Shown here: positions 13,114-15,608 of the stretch, in pieces
Position numbering within the stretch: position 1 is the stretch's first letter
How the letters are laid out: each line of letters opens with the position of its first letter
Assembly: GCA_050116155.1 (NCBI GenBank)
Contig: JASFPE010000069.1
Location: 1-15,608 of the forward strand
DNA from: G020353355 sp050116155
GTDB taxonomy: Bacteria > Desulfobacterota > Desulfobacteria > Desulfobacterales > JAHEIW01
DNA: 15,608 nucleotides
Direction of reading: 5' to 3'
The notes under the pieces: model-generated
Database searches by the model: none
What the model saw: the letters and a program-made list of their open reading frames with translations, nothing else
What the model was told of the DNA's origin: nothing
Translations under genes and position numbers: made by a program

Positions 13114-14682
13114 ATGCACGAAAAAATGTTTGAATTACTCAACAGTTCTGAGCTTCTGCCGCCGCTGCATACATCGGAATCCGAGCAACTGGCTGGTGCA
13201 CTTTTAAATGACCTGATGCAGATGTCAGTATATCCACATTCGATTAATGTGGCATCCAAATCCGTTTTTTTTCTTGGACGACGTGATGGAGACAAAAAAC
13301 TGGGGATTGTGAGCCGTTCGGCGGACATCCCGGCCCGGTTTGAAGGTCAAACCCGCGCGGCTTCCATCGAAGAAGATAAAGTGCACCTTCTTATCGGCCC
13401 GCTTTCTGCGAACAACGCGAGCCACCTGCGGGAAATTTTGCCGTTTTTGAGTGCAAAAACCGTTGGTTTGAACAAATCGGCTGGCTGTGGGGACCGTCTC
13501 GGATTGGGAACACCGGGCCACATACGCGCCATCCGCAAAACCGGCATCGTGCCGATTTTTGCCCAGCAGTCCGTTCGCGAAAATGAGCGGACCGGCCGCA
13601 CGCCCCAGCAAGTAATGGATGATGCCATGTGGGGGGTTTTCCAGGAAAACTGGCGCGGGGGATTTGGCGCAGATGCCGACCACCTGAAGACAACCTACGA
13701 TATCGATGCCTTTGCTGCGGCCGATTATACCTTTTTCACCATCGATCCGGGTGAATTTGTGGATGCCAGCGCCGAGAGCGCACCGCCTGCACAGATAAGA
13801 GAAAAAGTGGAAATATTGCCATGGGACATCCTGGAAGGCACCCCGGCCGACATGCTGCGCGCCCTGGTCGATAAAACGCTTGACCTGGAAAACTTCGATC
13901 TGCGCCTGGAGGAAGATAAGGTTTGGCGAGCAGCGGCGAAATACGGAAATGTCATTGCCCATACGGTCAGCATGTACCGGCATCTCAACGAGGTCATGCA
14001 CAATCGGCCGTTCGAGTTTGAAGTCAGTGTGGATGAAACCGATACGGTTACCACCCTGGCTGAACATGTTTACATCGCCGCCGAACTGAAGCGACTGGGG
14101 GTTGCCTGGGTAAGCCTGGCGCCGCGTTATGTCGGGCATTTCGAAAAAGGCGTGGATTTTATCGGAGATTTGGACAAATTTGAAGAATCATTTAAACAGC
14201 ATGTGGCCGTTGCTCGCTATTACGGCCCTTACAAGCTGAGCCTTCACTCCGGATCCGACAAGTTCAGCGTTTACCCGATCGCTGCCAGGCTCGCAGGCGA
14301 TCTGATTCATCTAAAAACCGCCGGTACCAGTTATCTGGAAGCACTCAGAACCATTGCGTATTATAATCCCGCTCTTTTCAGGCAAATTCTGCATTTCGCC
14401 ATCGAACGCTATCCGGAAGACCGAGCAAGCTACCATGTATCTGCCGAAATATCCGCCGTGCCGGAAATCAACACACAACCGGATGACAGACTCGGTGATC
14501 TGTTGGACGATTTTCATGCACGCGAGATTCTTCACGTCACTTACGGCTCTGTCCTGAATCACCCCCGACTGAAGCAGCCTTTTTTTGAAACACTTCAAAA
14601 ACACGAACATGCTTATACCGAATTTATCGAGAAACATTTCGACAGGCATTTTCGGCTTTTCGAGGCAAGAACCGATGATTAA
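13114..14682 (+). CDS. uxaE: Tagaturonate epimerase family protein (UxaE-like, tagaturonate/fructuronate)
   Basis: The 522-residue protein contains the conserved stretches I associate with the UxaE family: GDRLGLGTPGHI (126-137), FAQQSVRENERTGRTPQQV (149-167), GFGADADHLKT (183-193) and FFTIDPGEFVD (207-217). LSLHSGSDKFSVYP and HLKTAGTSYLEALR follow in the C-terminal half. UxaE was described in Thermotoga as a cytoplasmic epimerase interconverting D-tagaturonate and D-fructuronate, letting galacturonate be degraded through the glucuronate branch. The next gene encodes an SDR fructuronate reductase and the one after it the start of a uronate isomerase, which strongly supports the assignment. 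The ATG at 13114 is chosen because GGGAG lies 8 bases upstream; a GTG at 13099 has no site. A 304-codon open frame on the opposite strand is a shadow. Confidence 0.85.
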   Translation: MHEKMFELLNSSELLPPLHTSESEQLAGALLNDLMQMSVYPHSINVASKSVFFLGRRDGDKKLGIVSRSADIPARFEGQTRAASIEEDKVHLLIGPLSANNASHLREILPFLSAKTVGLNKSAGCGDRLGLGTPGHIRAIRKTGIVPIFAQQSVRENERTGRTPQQVMDDAMWGVFQENWRGGFGADADHLKTTYDIDAFAAADYTFFTIDPGEFVDASAESAPPAQIREKVEILPWDILEGTPADMLRALVDKTLDLENFDLRLEEDKVWRAAAKYGNVIAHTVSMYRHLNEVMHNRPFEFEVSVDETDTVTTLAEHVYIAAELKRLGVAWVSLAPRYVGHFEKGVDFIGDLDKFEESFKQHVAVARYYGPYKLSLHSGSDKFSVYPIAARLAGDLIHLKTAGTSYLEALRTIAYYNPALFRQILHFAIERYPEDRASYHVSAEISAVPEINTQPDDRLGDLLDDFHAREILHVTYGSVLNHPRLKQPFFETLQKHEHAYTEFIEKHFDRHFRLFEARTDD

Positions 14683-14712
14683 TATAAAAAACTTAAAGAG
14701 GGGAGATGCTTT

Positions 14713-15528
14713 ATGTCTTATTTAAACGATATTTTCGGCCTTGATGGCAGGACCGCGGTTGTCGCCGGCGGTGCCGGCGTAATCGGTACGGTGATGTCGG
14801 GGGCACTGCTGAACGCCGGTGCCAACGTCGTCATCTGGAGCCGAACGCAGGCATCCGTTGATCAGGCCCTTAAAAAGTTGGCAACCTCCAGCGAGTTATC
14901 GGATCGCATTGTGGGGAAAAGAGTTGATACCACTTCGGAATCCGAAGTCGCCGAGGCTTTGGCATCGGCAAGCACGCCCTTTGATTCCCCTGAGATATTG
15001 ATCAATGCGGTGGGGGGCAATATCGGCAAGGCACCGCTTATCGAAACGCAAATGGATCAATTCGAAGAAATCATGCGTTTGAACCTGATTGCCGGTTTAA
15101 TGGTGCCGACCAAGGTCTTTGGCGCCTACTGGATCGAAAATAAAATCAAAGGTGCGATTATTAATCTGACATCGATGGCGTCTTATAATCCGCTGTCGGG
15201 CGTCTGGGCCTATGATGCGGCCAAAGCCGCTGTGTTGAATCTGACCCAGGGAATGGCCAATGAATTTGCGCCTTACGGTATTCGGGTAAATGCGATTGCC
15301 CCTGGATTTTTTCTCGGCAAACAGAATCGGGCGTTGCTGATCGATGAAAAAACCGGCGAGTACACCGAGCGGGGTAAGGCCGTCATCAATCACACACCGT
15401 ACGGTCGCTTCGGAGAGCCGGAAGAGTTGATCGGCGCCACCCTGTTTCTGGCCAGCAAAAGGGCATCGGGATTTGTAACCGGCGTATCTATTCCGGTGGA
15501 TGGGGGATACCTGGCATTCAATATCTGA
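14713..15528 (+). CDS. uxuB: SDR-type fructuronate reductase (D-mannonate oxidoreductase)
   Basis: The 271-residue short-chain dehydrogenase has the cofactor motif GGAGVIG (19-25), NAVGG (98-102), active-site N124, S154, Y167 and K171 (YDAAK), and IRVNAIAPGFF (190-200). The C-terminal half matches SDR-type UxuB proteins such as Bacillus YjmF: GKQNRALL, the TGEYTERG segment, NHTPYGRFGEPEEL and SGFVTGVSIPVDGGY. It should reduce D-fructuronate to D-mannonate with NAD(P)H in the cytoplasm. This fold is unrelated to the long-chain UxuB of E. coli. GAGGGGAGA precedes the ATG. It sits 30 bases after uxaE and 36 before the partial uxaC, forming a three-step operon. A general SDR of other substrate cannot be excluded by sequence alone, but the context fits well. 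Confidence 0.87.
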   Translation: MSYLNDIFGLDGRTAVVAGGAGVIGTVMSGALLNAGANVVIWSRTQASVDQALKKLATSSELSDRIVGKRVDTTSESEVAEALASASTPFDSPEILINAVGGNIGKAPLIETQMDQFEEIMRLNLIAGLMVPTKVFGAYWIENKIKGAIINLTSMASYNPLSGVWAYDAAKAAVLNLTQGMANEFAPYGIRVNAIAPGFFLGKQNRALLIDEKTGEYTERGKAVINHTPYGRFGEPEELIGATLFLASKRASGFVTGVSIPVDGGYLAFNI

Positions 15529-15564
15529 GATGCGAAAGCAGTAAAAATTGAATAGGAGCAAAAA

Positions 15565-15608
15565 ATGAAACCTTTTTTATCGCAAGACTTCTTGCTGCAA
15601 ACGGAAAC
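15565..15608 (+). CDS. uxaC: Uronate isomerase, N-terminal 14 codons only (partial)
   Basis: An ATG at 15565, with AGGAG six bases upstream, opens a frame reading MKPFLSQDFLLQTE up to the window edge. This closely resembles the start of uronate isomerases (E. coli UxaC begins MTPFMTEDFLLDTE), and the operon position after uxaE and uxuB is exactly where UxaC would be expected. The enzyme converts D-galacturonate to D-tagaturonate and D-glucuronate to D-fructuronate. Only 44 bases are visible, so the catalytic residues cannot be checked. Confidence 0.75.
   Translation, partial: MKPFLSQDFLLQTE

Noticed and set aside
13225..14139. 304-codon open frame on the minus strand inside uxaE
   Set aside because: The plus-strand frame has clear family motifs throughout. 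The antisense frame shows no recognisable domain and is explained by codon bias of the real gene.
1..15608. tRNA, rRNA, CRISPR arrays, insertion sequences or phage genes
   Set aside because: No cloverleaf-like sequence, regularly spaced repeats, transposase or integrase motifs were noticed on either strand.

Overview
This 15.6 kb stretch comes from a bacterial chromosome of moderate GC content and is densely packed with metabolic genes. The left edge carries a ferredoxin-linked 2-oxoacid oxidoreductase gamma subunit and a Cys-rich GltD-type flavoprotein, which points to an anaerobe. Together with the tripartite tricarboxylate (TTT) transporter and the sugar-acid genes, a Desulfobacterota-like anaerobe is a reasonable but weakly supported guess. 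I see no rRNA, tRNA, CRISPR array, phage gene, transposase or regulator gene.

Layout. (1) Positions 1-2739, minus strand: a NagA-like deacetylase, then the 2-oxoacid:acceptor oxidoreductase gamma subunit, then an FAD/4Fe-4S NAD(P)-binding oxidoreductase that runs off the left edge. (2) Positions 2740-2924: a divergent control region with a sigma70-like promoter, an 8-bp inverted repeat and a 14-bp-arm imperfect stem-loop. (3) Positions 2925-10531, plus strand: tctC-tctB-tctA, a xylose-isomerase-like TIM-barrel protein, two different Gfo/Idh/MocA-type oxidoreductases and a UroD-superfamily protein. Most junctions are tightly packed or overlapping, except a 165-bp gap before the last gene that holds a nested inverted-repeat element. 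(4) Positions 10528-12875, minus strand: a KdgF-like cupin, a galacturonokinase-like GHMP kinase and a sugar-1-phosphate nucleotidyltransferase, meeting the previous operon tail to tail with a 4-base overlap. (5) Positions 12876-13113: a second divergent control region with a strong promoter and an inverted repeat. (6) Positions 13114-15608, plus strand: a UxaE-type tagaturonate epimerase, an SDR-type fructuronate reductase (UxuB) and the first 14 codons of a probable uronate isomerase (UxaC).

How the genes work together. Unit 6 encodes an isomerase-epimerase-reductase route: galacturonate to tagaturonate (UxaC), tagaturonate to fructuronate (UxaE), fructuronate to mannonate (UxuB). It merges galacturonate into the glucuronate branch and does not need UxaA/UxaB. 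Unit 4, transcribed divergently, looks like the matching salvage arm: KdgF opens unsaturated uronates released from pectin, while the kinase and nucleotidyltransferase could make galacturonate-1-phosphate and then UDP-galacturonate. Unit 3 looks like uptake of a carboxylated compound followed by redox and isomerase chemistry of an unidentified sugar or glycoside. The combination of TTT transporter, TIM barrel, two Gfo/Idh/MocA proteins and a UroD-like protein is the best candidate here for an undescribed pathway. Functions are inferred from recognisable motifs and remembered family sequences. No database search was possible.
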